A stretch of DNA of 64,000 nucleotides from Pedobacter sp. HDW13. Lineage in GTDB: Bacteria; Bacteroidota; Bacteroidia; Sphingobacteriales; Sphingobacteriaceae. Position 1 is the stretch's first letter. The number at the start of each line of letters is the position of its first letter. Below, piece by piece: positions 52,612-61,492 of the stretch. The notes below the pieces were generated by a model, which worked only from the letters and a program-made list of their open reading frames with translations, was not told the origin of the DNA and did no database searches. The translations under genes and the position numbers were made by a program. Location of the stretch: contig NZ_CP049868.1 in assembly GCF_011303555.1 (NCBI RefSeq), positions 1,736,001 through 1,800,000 on the forward strand, read 5' to 3'.

Positions 52612-53340
52612 ATGCCGATATTAAAATTATATAAACTTTATCTTTCTCCCGAAAAGGAGTTTGTTAAAAAGCTGAGAAATATTTTAGGCTTTATTCCAGG
52701 GAATGTTACGCTATATAAAATGGCGTTCAGACACCGCTCTGTGGCAAAAGTTTTAAAAAACGGCAGCAGAAGCAGCAATGAGCGCCTCGAGTTTTTGGGC
52801 GATGCTGTTTTAGGATCGGTAATAGCAGAATTGCTTTTTAAACATTACCCCTACAAAGAGGAAGGTTTCTTAACAGAAATGCGCTCAAAAATTGTGAATC
52901 GGGCTAATCTGAACCAATTGGCAAAGAAAATTGGTTTCGATAAGCTGATCCAGTTTGATCAGCGTTCAGTAAGCATCCAAACCAAGCATAATTCAATGCT
53001 GGGTGATGCTTTTGAAGCCATTGTTGGGGCCATTTACATGGATAAGGGCTATAACTTTACTAAAGAGTTTTTGCTCCGTCGCATTGTAAAGCCCCATATC
53101 GATATCCATACCCTTGAACTTACCGAAACCAACTTTAAAAGTAAGCTGATTGAGTGGTGCCAGCGCCACGGCAAAGATGTAACGTTTGAACTGGTGCAAA
53201 ATAGCGAAGGCGAAAGTGCTAAACTGTTTACCATCAGCGCTATTGTTGAAGGTGAAAAATATGGTACAGGCAGAGATTACAACAAGAAAAACGCAGAGAA
53301 ACTAGCAGCAGAGAAGGCCTGCGAAGCACTTAGTATCTAG
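52612..53340 (+). CDS. rnc: Ribonuclease III
   Basis: This 242-residue endonuclease cleaves double-stranded RNA in rRNA and mRNA processing. The catalytic signature NERLEFLGDA lies at 56-65, with the second metal-ligand segment in LGDAFEAIVGAIYMD. The C-terminal double-stranded-RNA-binding domain (about 165-242) includes NFKSKLIEWCQRHGKDV and GRDYNKKNAEKLAAEKAC. It follows fabF by 94 bp. Confidence 0.96.
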   Translation: MPILKLYKLYLSPEKEFVKKLRNILGFIPGNVTLYKMAFRHRSVAKVLKNGSRSSNERLEFLGDAVLGSVIAELLFKHYPYKEEGFLTEMRSKIVNRANLNQLAKKIGFDKLIQFDQRSVSIQTKHNSMLGDAFEAIVGAIYMDKGYNFTKEFLLRRIVKPHIDIHTLELTETNFKSKLIEWCQRHGKDVTFELVQNSEGESAKLFTISAIVEGEKYGTGRDYNKKNAEKLAAEKACEALSI

Positions 53341-53544
53341 AGGTTCATTGATAACTATTCACTACAAACTGTATTGTGGTTAATTGTTTAAATCGGTACC
53401 TGATAGGTAAACTGACTCCATGCCGCATGTTAACTGCGCTATGCCACTTACTAGTTTAATTGGATAACTGTTTATCGGTTTATATATTAACTCACACCAT
53501 GCTCTATGCACATGGCTCTTTGCTTCTTATTAGCCAACCCAAAA
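53341..53544. repeat. Gap after rnc with a dispersed repeat related to 38647-38770
   Basis: The first part contains GGTTCATTGATAACT (53343) and GGTTAATTGTTTAAATCG (53378), both also found at 38646-38710. The remaining part has no gene and no strong terminator. The shared blocks in the same order suggest a decayed intergenic repeat. Confidence 0.45.
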
Positions 53545-54255
53545 CTACCTCCCCTTCCCCAGTGTATCAGTAAATTTTTTCGATGATTCTTTAATGTACT
53601 TAATGTAATCGTAGCTGTTCCAGTATTGAGCCTTATCAAATTCCGGGCGACAGTTTAGCATATATTTTTCCAAAGTATCGCCTCTTAATTCGGTATTGTT
53701 TTTTATGATGCTCTGATTAAAGTATACATCAATCTGTGACTGCTTTATCTCATTATCCGCATAACGACCAAACCTGCGTGCATTTTTAGGGTCGCTGCCA
53801 AATAAATTGTATAAGGCATTAAGTGGACTGAATATAGCCGATAAAAGCGTTGTTTTACCGCCATTGTAAACTCCTTTATTTTTAAATTCTCTTTTAATTT
53901 CAGCTAAATCCTGCTGTTTGGTATTGCCACGGATAGTCACATCATCAAGTGTAGTACTTCCCCGCACCAAATAAACTACAATATCTTCCTCATTTTTAAC
54001 TACCACTCTTTGATCGATCAGGTTTCTTTTGATTACCAAAAGCGTATCGCCAATTTTTGCTTTAAGCTGAAACATTCCGATGTCGTTACTGCCCACACCA
54101 ATCCCCGTACGCAGATTGGTGATTTCAGATAAGGCAATCCTGATGTTCGAACCTTTTTCAATAACCACTCCTTTAACAATAAAATCCTGGGCCTGGGCAA
54201 ATAAGCCTAGGGTAGTTAAAAAAATGAATATAATGCTAAATTTAAAATTCTTCAT
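53545..54255 (-). CDS. Exported carboxypeptidase-regulatory-like domain protein, paralogue 3
   Basis: This 236-residue protein has a signal peptide (ends AQAQ), then a small beta-sandwich with the carboxypeptidase-regulatory-like pattern VKGVVIEKGSNIRIALSEITN, SNDIGMFQLKAKIGDTLLV and VYLVRGSTTLDDVTI (about 24-110). A conserved helical C-terminal region has RRFGRYADNEIKQSQIDVYFNQS, TELRGDTLEKYMLNCRPEF and YIKESSKKFTDTL. The C-terminal domain is shared with its two neighbours and I cannot place it in a known family. Function is unknown. Confidence 0.8.
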   Translation of the reverse strand: MKNFKFSIIFIFLTTLGLFAQAQDFIVKGVVIEKGSNIRIALSEITNLRTGIGVGSNDIGMFQLKAKIGDTLLVIKRNLIDQRVVVKNEEDIVVYLVRGSTTLDDVTIRGNTKQQDLAEIKREFKNKGVYNGGKTTLLSAIFSPLNALYNLFGSDPKNARRFGRYADNEIKQSQIDVYFNQSIIKNNTELRGDTLEKYMLNCRPEFDKAQYWNSYDYIKYIKESSKKFTDTLGKGR

Positions 54256-54262
54256 GTTGTAA

Positions 54263-54979
54263 TTAATTGTTGCGTTTCAAAGTATCGGTATAATATTTAG
54301 CCGATTCTTTGATGTATTTAACAGCATCGTAATTGCTCCAGTTGTTTGCCATGCTACTGCTGGGGTAATAATCGAGCAAAAATTTATCCAGTTCTTTCCC
54401 TCTTAAAGTGGTATAACTGATTACCAGGCTTTTATTAAAAAATTTATCTATTTCAATTAAGCTCAGCTCTTTTTTATAATAACGGTTAAAATTACGCGCT
54501 CTTGCCGGTGTTTTCCCAAATAACTCGTAAAAAAAAGTTAACGGACTACCACCAAAAGGATTTAATAAAATCAATGGCGGCTTACCAGCATAAAAAGAGC
54601 CATTATGTCTGAAATCGCGCTTAATATCTTCCATCTCCTGCTTTTTGGTTTGCCCTTTAACTGTTACTTCCTCTAACATGGTACTCCCCCTAACCAGGTA
54701 AATTACCAGATCATCATCCGTTTTAACCACTACCATTTGATCGGTTAAATTCCTTTTTTTAACCAATAAGGTATCGCCAGCCTTTGCATTTACCTCAAAC
54801 AGGCCAATCTCATTGCTGGTCGCCCCAATTTTATTGTTCAGATTGGTAATTTCGGCCAGCGCAATCCGCACATTCGAACCTTTTTCAATTACCACGCCTT
54901 TAAGCACAAAGTTTTGAGCCATGCTGTTTAAGCCCTGCAGCACAACGATCAGTAAAAGAATAAGTCTCAAGTGCTTCAT
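54263..54979 (-). CDS. Exported carboxypeptidase-regulatory-like domain protein, paralogue 2
   Basis: This 238-residue protein has the same layout as its neighbours: signal peptide ending SMAQ, beta domain with LKGVVIEKGSNVRIALAEITN and IGLFEVNAKAGDTLLVKKRN, then ARNFNRYYKKELSLIEIDKF, TTLRGKELDKFLLDYYPSS and YIKESAKYYTDTL. It has a seven-base gap to paralogue 3, so the genes form one transcript. It may have arisen by tandem duplication. Confidence 0.8.
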   Translation of the reverse strand: MKHLRLILLLIVVLQGLNSMAQNFVLKGVVIEKGSNVRIALAEITNLNNKIGATSNEIGLFEVNAKAGDTLLVKKRNLTDQMVVVKTDDDLVIYLVRGSTMLEEVTVKGQTKKQEMEDIKRDFRHNGSFYAGKPPLILLNPFGGSPLTFFYELFGKTPARARNFNRYYKKELSLIEIDKFFNKSLVISYTTLRGKELDKFLLDYYPSSSMANNWSNYDAVKYIKESAKYYTDTLKRNN

Positions 54980-54989
54980 CAGGTATTTA

Positions 54990-55700
54990 TTATGGCGTAT
55001 TCAATGTATCTAAATATTGCCGGGCCGATTTTTTAATGTATCCGGCCGCATCATAAGTATTCCACTTTTTAATCTGTTTATGTTTAGGCCTGTAATTTAC
55101 CATAAACACCTCCAGCTGTTTCCCTGTTAAACTGGTATTCCTTTTAACCAGGCTCAGATTAAAAAACTTGTCTATTTCCAGTTCCTTTAGCTCCTCGTCG
55201 TAATACCGGTCAAACCGCCTGGCTCTTTTTCGCTCTGCGCTAAACAGCTCCATTATCGCTGCAAGCGGGTAGCGGATATAGTGAAGCGGATTTTTGTTCT
55301 TCCCGTAAAAGTAAGTTTTCTTACGGTGTTCTAACCTAACAGCCAATAAGTTTTCTTGTTTGTTTTCTGCCTTAATTGTTACATCTTCCAAAATCATATC
55401 GGTCCGTATAAGGTTTACAATAAAATCGTTCTCGTTTTTAACAACCACATACTGATTATCGAACTTTCGCTTCTGGATCAATAAAGTATCGCCAATTTTT
55501 GCAGCGATTTGAAAGAAGCCCATATCATTTGTGCCAACCCCTTGATTGGTGCGAGTATTGGTTACAACAGCTAGGGCAATTCTGATGTCGGTACCTTTCT
55601 CAAAAACCACACCTTTTGAAGCAACAACCTGTGCCTTAATATTTTTAGGTACAACCAGAAAGCTTATTGAGAGAAAAAAGAGCGTAAAAAATGCTTTCAT
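54990..55700 (-). CDS. Exported carboxypeptidase-regulatory-like domain protein, paralogue 1
   Basis: This 236-residue protein, first of the three in transcription order, has a hydrophobic signal sequence. Its beta domain has ASKGVVFEKGTDIRIALAVVTN, NDMGFFQIAAKIGDTLLIQ and RTDMILEDVTIKA. The conserved C-terminal part has ARRFDRYYDEELKELEIDKF, TSLTGKQLEVFMVNYRP and YIKKSARQYLDTL. It is the most diverged of the set. It is divergent from the acyltransferase gene with about 70 bp between starts. Confidence 0.8.
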   Translation of the reverse strand: MKAFFTLFFLSISFLVVPKNIKAQVVASKGVVFEKGTDIRIALAVVTNTRTNQGVGTNDMGFFQIAAKIGDTLLIQKRKFDNQYVVVKNENDFIVNLIRTDMILEDVTIKAENKQENLLAVRLEHRKKTYFYGKNKNPLHYIRYPLAAIMELFSAERKRARRFDRYYDEELKELEIDKFFNLSLVKRNTSLTGKQLEVFMVNYRPKHKQIKKWNTYDAAGYIKKSARQYLDTLNTP

Positions 55701-55770
55701 ATCTGTAAGATATTTTTCGTAAAATTAACACTTGTTACACGTTCAAATTGTTAATAAAACGTTAATAAAC

Positions 55771-56499
55771 ATGAGAAAGCTATTGGGTGGATTTTATTTA
55801 TTGTACGCAGCAATTGTATTTTTTATGCTCATGGTTTTCGTTTGCCCGTTTATCATCCTCAGCATGGGTATTTTTAAAGAAAAAACCGGCCGGAAGATTT
55901 CTTTCTATTTCCTAAAATTCTGGGCCTGGGGCTTCAGTTTACTTACCTGTTTATGGTTCTCGGCCAGCGGAGCCGAAATTGACACCTCGCGTGCTTATAT
56001 TTATGTTGGCAACCACAGTTCATTTTTAGATGCGGTAGCCATCGTACTGGGTATCCCGCAGGCTTTTAGTCCGCTGGGGAAAATAGAAATGCTTAAAATA
56101 CCAGTATTTGGCTGGATTTATAAACGTTTGGTCGTAATGATTGACCGCAGCAGTCGCGAAAGCCGCGACCATTCGGTAGCCGAATTGCGCAAAGACCTCG
56201 CCGATGGCCAATCGATCCTAATTTTTCCCGAAGGAACGATGAATAAATCAGACCAACCCTTAGCTCCTTTTTATGATGGCGCTTTTCGCCTGGCTATTGA
56301 GACCCAAACACCAATTTTACCTTTTGCAATTTTGAACAGCAGGGCGCATTTACCACGAACGAAACCGCTTTTGTTAAACCCAGGTACTATTAAAACAATA
56401 TTTGGTGAAGCCATTGAGACGAAAGGTTTGGTAGCAGAAGATCTGGAAGAATTGAAGCAAAAAACGTTTAACGTGATTTTAAACTTGCTGAAAAAGTAG
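55771..56499 (+). CDS. 1-acyl-sn-glycerol-3-phosphate acyltransferase (PlsC family)
   Basis: This 242-residue acyltransferase has an N-terminal membrane segment (about 8-30), the NHSSFLD form of the catalytic HX4D motif near 84-90, the FPEG(T) glycerol-phosphate-binding motif (IFPEGTMNKS) and a DRSSRES region. It makes phosphatidic acid from lysophosphatidate in the inner membrane. The start at 55771 (MRKLLGG) is chosen, since the longer frame has no support. Confidence 0.9.
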   Translation: MRKLLGGFYLLYAAIVFFMLMVFVCPFIILSMGIFKEKTGRKISFYFLKFWAWGFSLLTCLWFSASGAEIDTSRAYIYVGNHSSFLDAVAIVLGIPQAFSPLGKIEMLKIPVFGWIYKRLVVMIDRSSRESRDHSVAELRKDLADGQSILIFPEGTMNKSDQPLAPFYDGAFRLAIETQTPILPFAILNSRAHLPRTKPLLLNPGTIKTIFGEAIETKGLVAEDLEELKQKTFNVILNLLKK

Positions 56500-57010
56500 C
56501 TTAATATTCCTTTTGATCAGAAAATGAGGGTTCCGGTATTTTTGACCAAATCAGTCTTACTGACCGTTTTATTCTGATGAAAAATCGGGGATGTTGACTC
56601 CCATCAGTATCTATGTAATAAGTAATCTTAGTTCAAGTGGTCTTTAGCAGCCACAATTGTTAAATTTAAATAAATAGAAACCACCAATTCACAGGATAGT
56701 AACCTGTTTTTTCCATAAAAAAAGAAAAAGCTTCCAAAGACACTTGAAAAAGGGTTTTATTCATAGGAGGTTTAGAAACGGTGATTTTGCACTTTGTAGG
56801 GAACAGGCTCATCCAAAGACGACAGGTCTTGAAAATTAAACGCGATTGCAGCGGGCATCGAGTGTAACCAAGTAAAGCGTAAAGGTACTGCTTCTGCGAT
56901 GAAAAACTGAACGTTGGTTTTCAAAATATCGGCGATGTCATATTTTATTTGCAACTATACACAATTCTGAGTCACTGACCATTATTATTTCTCCTTTCGG
57001 CTTAAAACCC
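56500..57010. other. Intergenic region before yicC, no recognised gene
   Basis: About 510 bp without a convincing gene. A minus-strand frame at 56772-56954 (60 residues) has no family pattern and no leader, so I leave it out. A small TCAGT-CTT-ACTGA inverted repeat lies near 56550. The stretch may be the remnant of a lost gene, but I cannot identify it. Confidence 0.4.
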
Positions 57011-57018
57011 TATCTTTG
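57011..57018 (+). promoter_or_regulatory. -7 element abutting the yicC start codon
   Basis: TATCTTTG at 57011-57018 is a perfect Bacteroidota -7 element, ending only 3 nt before the ATG at 57022. Transcription would start at or next to the start codon, so the mRNA should be leaderless. I see no strong -33 box upstream. Confidence 0.45.
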
Positions 57019-57021
57019 CGC

Positions 57022-57897
57022 ATGATAAAATCCATGACAGGATACGGCTTAGCAACAGCCGATTATGCAAATGCAAAGTATAGTGTCGAAATCAAATCGC
57101 TCAACAGTAAATTCCTGGAGCTCAATTTAAAATATCCTAAAGCTTTTTCTGATAAAGAATTGATTTTGCGCAATGTATGCAGCAAAGATATCGAAAGAGG
57201 AAAAGTAAGTTTAAGTATCAATGTAGAACGCAGCAATGGCGAAGTTACCGGTGCCAGCATTAATACCGCCTTATTAAGCCACTACTACCAACAACTTGTT
57301 GCGGTTAACAACGAATTAGGAGCCGATAGCAGCAATTTACTGCAAACTGCTTTAACTTTTCCGGATGTGATCAGCTATAAAGAAGAAAGTGTAAGCGAAG
57401 ATGAGTGGAACCACCTATACCAGATTTTTACTACTGCTTTAGCCAACTTTAATAAATTTAGAGAAGACGAGGGTGCTGTTTTAAAGACAGATTTAGAACT
57501 GCGCATTAAAAACATTCTTTCTTACTTTAAGTCGGTTGAAGAACTGGAGCCCAAAAGAATTACAGCTATCCGCGATAAATTTAATCAGTTTTTAGAGGAT
57601 GCGGTGGGTAAGGTAAATATAGACCAGAACCGTTTTGAGCAGGAATTGATCTACTATATTGACAAGATTGATATTACCGAAGAAAAAACACGTTTAAAAA
57701 GTCACTGCGATTACTTTTTGCAAACTTTAGCCAGTAAGGAAGCAAACGGAAAAAAAATGGGCTTTATCTCGCAGGAAATAGGACGGGAAATTAACACCAT
57801 GGGTGCTAAGGCGAATGATGCCCAAATGCAACAATTTGTGGTGGGAATGAAAGAAGAATTAGAAAAGATAAAAGAACAATTACTGAATGTGTTGTAA
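57022..57897 (+). CDS. yicC: YicC/YloC family endoribonuclease
   Basis: This 291-residue protein starts MIKSMTGYGLATAD, the invariant start of the YicC family. It has KSLNSKFLELNLKYP and the C-terminal KSHCDYFLQTLASKEANGKKMGFISQEIGREINTMGAKAN. YicC proteins are RNA endonucleases that act on small RNAs. The ATG at 57022 fits the family start, while an in-frame TTG at 57016 lies inside the promoter element. It is next to gmk and nadD as in other Bacteroidota. Confidence 0.93.
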   Translation: MIKSMTGYGLATADYANAKYSVEIKSLNSKFLELNLKYPKAFSDKELILRNVCSKDIERGKVSLSINVERSNGEVTGASINTALLSHYYQQLVAVNNELGADSSNLLQTALTFPDVISYKEESVSEDEWNHLYQIFTTALANFNKFREDEGAVLKTDLELRIKNILSYFKSVEELEPKRITAIRDKFNQFLEDAVGKVNIDQNRFEQELIYYIDKIDITEEKTRLKSHCDYFLQTLASKEANGKKMGFISQEIGREINTMGAKANDAQMQQFVVGMKEELEKIKEQLLNVL

Positions 57898-57977
57898 TGG
57901 TTGAATGTTGTTAAGTTGCAATGTTTACAAGCAACCTTCCAACCTTTAACTTTCCAACTTTCCAACAATATTAAAGC

Positions 57978-58544
57978 ATGCAAGGCAAATTAATCATATT
58001 TTCGGCACCATCAGGAGCAGGTAAAACCACCATCGTACATCATTTATTACAGAAATTTCCTGAGCTGAGCTTTTCTATTTCTGCAACTACCCGTGAGTTA
58101 AGAGGAACAGAAAAACACGAAAACGATTACTATTTCATCACTAAAGAAGAGTTTTTACATAAAGTGGCTCATCAGGAGTTTGTTGAGTTTGAAGAGGTTT
58201 ATAACGGAACTTTTTATGGCACCCTACGTTCAGAAATAGAACGCATCTGGAATGAAGGCAAACACGTTATTTTTGATATTGACGTAGAAGGTGGTATCCG
58301 CCTGAAAAGAAAATACGAAGAAGATGCACTGGCCATTTTTGTTCAGCCGCCATCGTTAGAGGTATTAAAAGAGCGTTTAAGCGGTCGCGGAACAGATAGC
58401 CCTGAAAAATTACAGGAGCGTTTCATCAAGGCCGAGAAAGAATTGCTTTATGCTGATAAGTTTGATGTAATTTTAAAAAACTTTGACCTAGCAACCGCCT
58501 GTGCGGAAGCGGAGCAGTTGGTTGGTGATTTTTTGAAGAAATAA
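57978..58544 (+). CDS. gmk: Guanylate kinase
   Basis: This 188-residue enzyme phosphorylates GMP to GDP. The P-loop is FSAPSGAGKTT (about 8-18). The GMP-binding segment is SFSISATTRELRGTEKHENDYYF, and IFDIDVEGGIRLK carries the DxxGG motif. It follows yicC after an 80-bp gap made of AACCTTCCAACC-type low-complexity sequence. It is presumably co-transcribed. Confidence 0.96.
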   Translation: MQGKLIIFSAPSGAGKTTIVHHLLQKFPELSFSISATTRELRGTEKHENDYYFITKEEFLHKVAHQEFVEFEEVYNGTFYGTLRSEIERIWNEGKHVIFDIDVEGGIRLKRKYEEDALAIFVQPPSLEVLKERLSGRGTDSPEKLQERFIKAEKELLYADKFDVILKNFDLATACAEAEQLVGDFLKK

Positions 58545-58584
58545 ATACATCATTGCATACATAAGCAATAGACTTTGCAGCGCG

Positions 58585-58648
58585 CGAAGCAATCTTTTAT
58601 TTCGGATGAGATTGCTTCGGCTCGCTCAACCCAGCCTCGCAATGATGG
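58585..58648. repeat. Dispersed repeat before nadD
   Basis: CGAAGCAATCT (58585-58595) pairs perfectly with AGATTGCTTCG (58609-58619). The right-hand half through CCTCGCAATGATG (58634-58646) matches the repeat at 4725-4756. It fills the gap between gmk and nadD. Confidence 0.6.
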
Positions 58649-58657
58649 GTACAAACA

Positions 58658-59242
58658 ATGAAAAACATGAAAACTGGACTCTTCTTCGGTTCTTATAACC
58701 CCATTCATACCGGCCATTTAATTATTGCCAACTATATGGCCAATCATACTGAGCTGGATGAGGTATGGCTGGTGGTTTCTCCACATAATCCGTTAAAAGA
58801 TAAAAATGGTTTAACCAACATGTACGACAGGTTGGAGATGGCCAAACTTGCCACCGAAAATGCCGAGCATATTCGGGTGAGTGATATTGAATTTGCCCTG
58901 CCACAACCTTCTTACACCATCGATACCTTGACATATTTGCACGAAAAATATCCGGAAAAGGAATTTGTGCTGATTATGGGCGCCGATAACCTGGTTTCGT
59001 TTAAAAAGTGGAAAAACTACGAGGTACTTTTAAAAAACTACCAGATATACGTGTATCCAAGGCCAGGAGCTAACATTGAAGAATGGGAAAACCATCCGGC
59101 AATTACTTTTACTCAAACACCTTTAATGGAAATTTCTTCAACCTTTATCCGCAAGGCCATTAAAGCGCAAAAGAATGTCCAGTTTTTCTTACCCGATAAA
59201 GTAATTGATTTTATTGAGGGTAAAGGGATGTACAAATCTTAA
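58658..59242 (+). CDS. nadD: Nicotinate-nucleotide adenylyltransferase
   Basis: This 194-residue NAD-biosynthesis enzyme makes deamido-NAD from nicotinate mononucleotide. The nucleotidyltransferase motif GSYNPIHTGHL (about 11-21) and the C-terminal ISSTFIRKAI are present. FVLIMGADNLVSFKKWKNY lies mid-chain. The start could be either of two ATGs nine bases apart (58658 or 58667), and I use the first. Confidence 0.94.
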   Translation: MKNMKTGLFFGSYNPIHTGHLIIANYMANHTELDEVWLVVSPHNPLKDKNGLTNMYDRLEMAKLATENAEHIRVSDIEFALPQPSYTIDTLTYLHEKYPEKEFVLIMGADNLVSFKKWKNYEVLLKNYQIYVYPRPGANIEEWENHPAITFTQTPLMEISSTFIRKAIKAQKNVQFFLPDKVIDFIEGKGMYKS

Positions 59243-59350
59243 CCCATACAGTTTTCTTAAAACCTACTGTATTAAATCGATTACTTGGACGAGTTTTTGT
59301 TTAATACGGCTTTGGTTTATTAATTTAGCTGAACTGATACAACAAAACAA

Positions 59351-61051
59351 GTGAAAAAAAATCTTTTTATACTCATTGCACTCTGTGGAACTGCATTTTC
59401 GGGCAGTGCACAACAAAAAACCTATTTAGAAATGTTAGCGAATCAACCTAAATGGGTCGATTCGGTTTTTAATAAGCTAAACCGCAGGGAGCGCATTGCA
59501 CAGATGTTCTTTGTACGTGCGCATACCAACCTGGGCCAAAAATACACCGATTCGGTTGGTCAGGTAATTAAGCGGGAGCAACTGGGTGGGGTTATATTTT
59601 TTCAGGGCGGTCCGGGCAGGCAAGCCATTGCCACTAATGCTTACCAGAAATTAAGCCGGGTACCTTTAATTGTTGCCAACGATGGCGAATGGGGATTGGG
59701 AATGCGTTTAGACAGCACTATATCTTACCCTTATCAAATGGCATTGGGTGCAATCCAGAACAAGGAACTTTTGTACAAAATGGGTTTAGAAGTTGCCAAA
59801 GATTATAAGCGCATGGGCATGCAGATGAATTTAGCTCCCGATGCCGACATCAACAACAACCCGAAAAACCCGGTGATTAATTACCGTTCTTTTGGCGAAA
59901 ATAAATATAACGTAGCCACTAAAGTTGCGGCTTACATGAAAGGCATGCAGGATGGCGGCCTTTTAACTACGCTGAAACATTTTCCCGGTCACGGCGATAC
60001 GGATGTAGATTCGCACTACGATTTACCTCAGCTTACCTTTTCGGCCACGCGGTTAGATACTTTAGAAATGTATCCTTTCAAAGAGCTGATTAAGCAGGGC
60101 GCGTCGGGCGTGATGATTGCACACATGAATATTCCCTCTCTTGATAATACCCCAAATTTACCTTCTACACTTTCTAAACCTATCGTTACCGGTATTTTAA
60201 AGCAAAAACTAGGTTTTAAAGGTCTGATTATTTCTGATGCAATGGATATGAAAGGTGTAGTTAAATATTTCAAAAACGGTGAAGCTGATTTAATGGGCAT
60301 TATTGCAGGAAACGATATACTCGAGCTTTCTGAAAATAGCGATAGAGCGATTAAACTGGTGCGTAAAGCCGTTAGGCAAGATCGCATAAATATGGCAGAA
60401 ATAGACCAGAGTGTACGCAAAATATTGACGGCAAAATACTGGGCAGGTTTAGCCAGAAAAGATACAGTGGTAACACAAGGCATAGTTGCCGCCGTTAACC
60501 GTAATGCCAGCAATGCATTGGTGCAGGAACTGGCCAATGCTTCGGTTACTTTATTAAAAGGTAAAGATTATATTAAAAGGTTAATTCCGATCAGAAGGAC
60601 TGCTATTATCAGTATCGGTGTACCTGCTGTTACTACTTTCCAGAAAGAAATTGCAAAAGGTTATTACAACTCGGTTTATTATGTTTTGGATAAAGATGCA
60701 AATCCTACACAAATCTCGAACATTGCCCGCGAGGTAGCTGCTTTTGATCAGGTTATTGTAGGTATTCACGATAGCCGTTCCCGTCCGGCCAATAACATGC
60801 CGCTAAATGCCGGAGTAAAGAATTTCATTAAAGAACTATCAGCCAAAAATGCTGTTTTTGCCTTATTTGCCAATCCATATAACCTGGCAGGCTTACCTGG
60901 TTTAGAAAACAGTAAAGGGCTTGTTGTGGCTTACCAAAAAGAAGATTATATGCAGATTTCGGCCGCAGCAGTAATTAACAACAGACTGGTACCAACAGGT
61001 AAATTGCCTGTAAGTGTGGCTCCCTTTTATAAATTTGGTGAAGGATTTTAA
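59351..61051 (+). CDS. Glycoside hydrolase family 3 exported enzyme (NagZ-like)
   Basis: This 566-residue protein has a signal peptide (ends SGSAQ) and a GH3 catalytic domain. KHFPGHGDTDVDSHYDLP carries the conserved KHF(P)GHG and the DSH motif, and the nucleophile aspartate is in IISDAMDMKGV. Residues 390-566 form a second alpha/beta domain typical of the two-domain GH3. The family removes N-acetylglucosamine or beta-glucose residues, and the DSH motif with histidine acid/base favours NagZ-type activity on peptidoglycan fragments. Some Bacteroidota relatives carry an extra beta-lactamase-like domain, missing here. The start is GTG at 59351. Confidence 0.87.
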   Translation: MKKNLFILIALCGTAFSGSAQQKTYLEMLANQPKWVDSVFNKLNRRERIAQMFFVRAHTNLGQKYTDSVGQVIKREQLGGVIFFQGGPGRQAIATNAYQKLSRVPLIVANDGEWGLGMRLDSTISYPYQMALGAIQNKELLYKMGLEVAKDYKRMGMQMNLAPDADINNNPKNPVINYRSFGENKYNVATKVAAYMKGMQDGGLLTTLKHFPGHGDTDVDSHYDLPQLTFSATRLDTLEMYPFKELIKQGASGVMIAHMNIPSLDNTPNLPSTLSKPIVTGILKQKLGFKGLIISDAMDMKGVVKYFKNGEADLMGIIAGNDILELSENSDRAIKLVRKAVRQDRINMAEIDQSVRKILTAKYWAGLARKDTVVTQGIVAAVNRNASNALVQELANASVTLLKGKDYIKRLIPIRRTAIISIGVPAVTTFQKEIAKGYYNSVYYVLDKDANPTQISNIAREVAAFDQVIVGIHDSRSRPANNMPLNAGVKNFIKELSAKNAVFALFANPYNLAGLPGLENSKGLVVAYQKEDYMQISAAAVINNRLVPTGKLPVSVAPFYKFGEGF

Positions 61052-61089
61052 TTTTAACCGCAAAGACACGAAGCGCACAAAAGATAGCA

Positions 61090-61137
61090 TTTTGAATGAG
61101 TGAATGTTTTGGATATCCGCCATTCACTCATTCAAAA
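61090..61137 (+). terminator. Hairpin terminator after the GH3 gene
   Basis: TTTTGAATGAGTGAATG (61090-61106) and CATTCACTCATTCAAAA (61121-61137) form a perfect 17-bp stem with a 14-nt loop. A T6 run lies a little further downstream near 61150. Confidence 0.65.
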
Positions 61138-61201
61138 TTCATTCATTTTTTCAAAACAATTTCTAGCTTAAAGCGATTATCTAATTATAAATCTTAATGT
61201 T

Positions 61202-61405
61202 ATGATAGATCCAGAAAATGACAATTATTCCAGCGATCCTAATGATGCATTGCGCAGAGAGGATGAGGTAGAAAATATCAATGAAATTACCGGCGATGAT
61301 ACCAGCATTGAGCACGATAAAGATTTGCTGGAGCAGGCAGATGAAGCATCAAGAGGTTCTTATGAGCTAAATATTGATGACGAAACCGATGATTTAGACG
61401 ATTAA
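61202..61405 (+). CDS. Small acidic protein, 67 residues
   Basis: This 67-residue protein is strongly acidic (about one third Asp/Glu). It starts MIDPENDNYSSDPNDALRRE and ends in the acidic NIDDETDDLDD. It has no hydrophobic segment and is likely disordered. A terminator follows. I do not recognise a family. Confidence 0.6.
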   Translation: MIDPENDNYSSDPNDALRREDEVENINEITGDDTSIEHDKDLLEQADEASRGSYELNIDDETDDLDD

Positions 61406-61413
61406 AAAAATAG

Positions 61414-61450
61414 CGGCAGATCAGATTTAACAATATGACCTGCCGTTTTT
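61414..61450 (+). terminator. Terminator after the small acidic protein
   Basis: CGGCAG (61414-61419) and CTGCCG (61440-61445) form the stem, extended inward by ATCA/TGAC pairing, with a T6 tract directly after. Confidence 0.65.
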
Positions 61451-61492
61451 TAAGGGAAAGTTTTTGATTAAAGAAGGAATTATTTAGCGCGA

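Noticed and set aside
56772..56954. 60-residue minus-strand frame in the gap before yicC
   Set aside because: No start context, no recognisable domain and no transcript signal. Left as intergenic.
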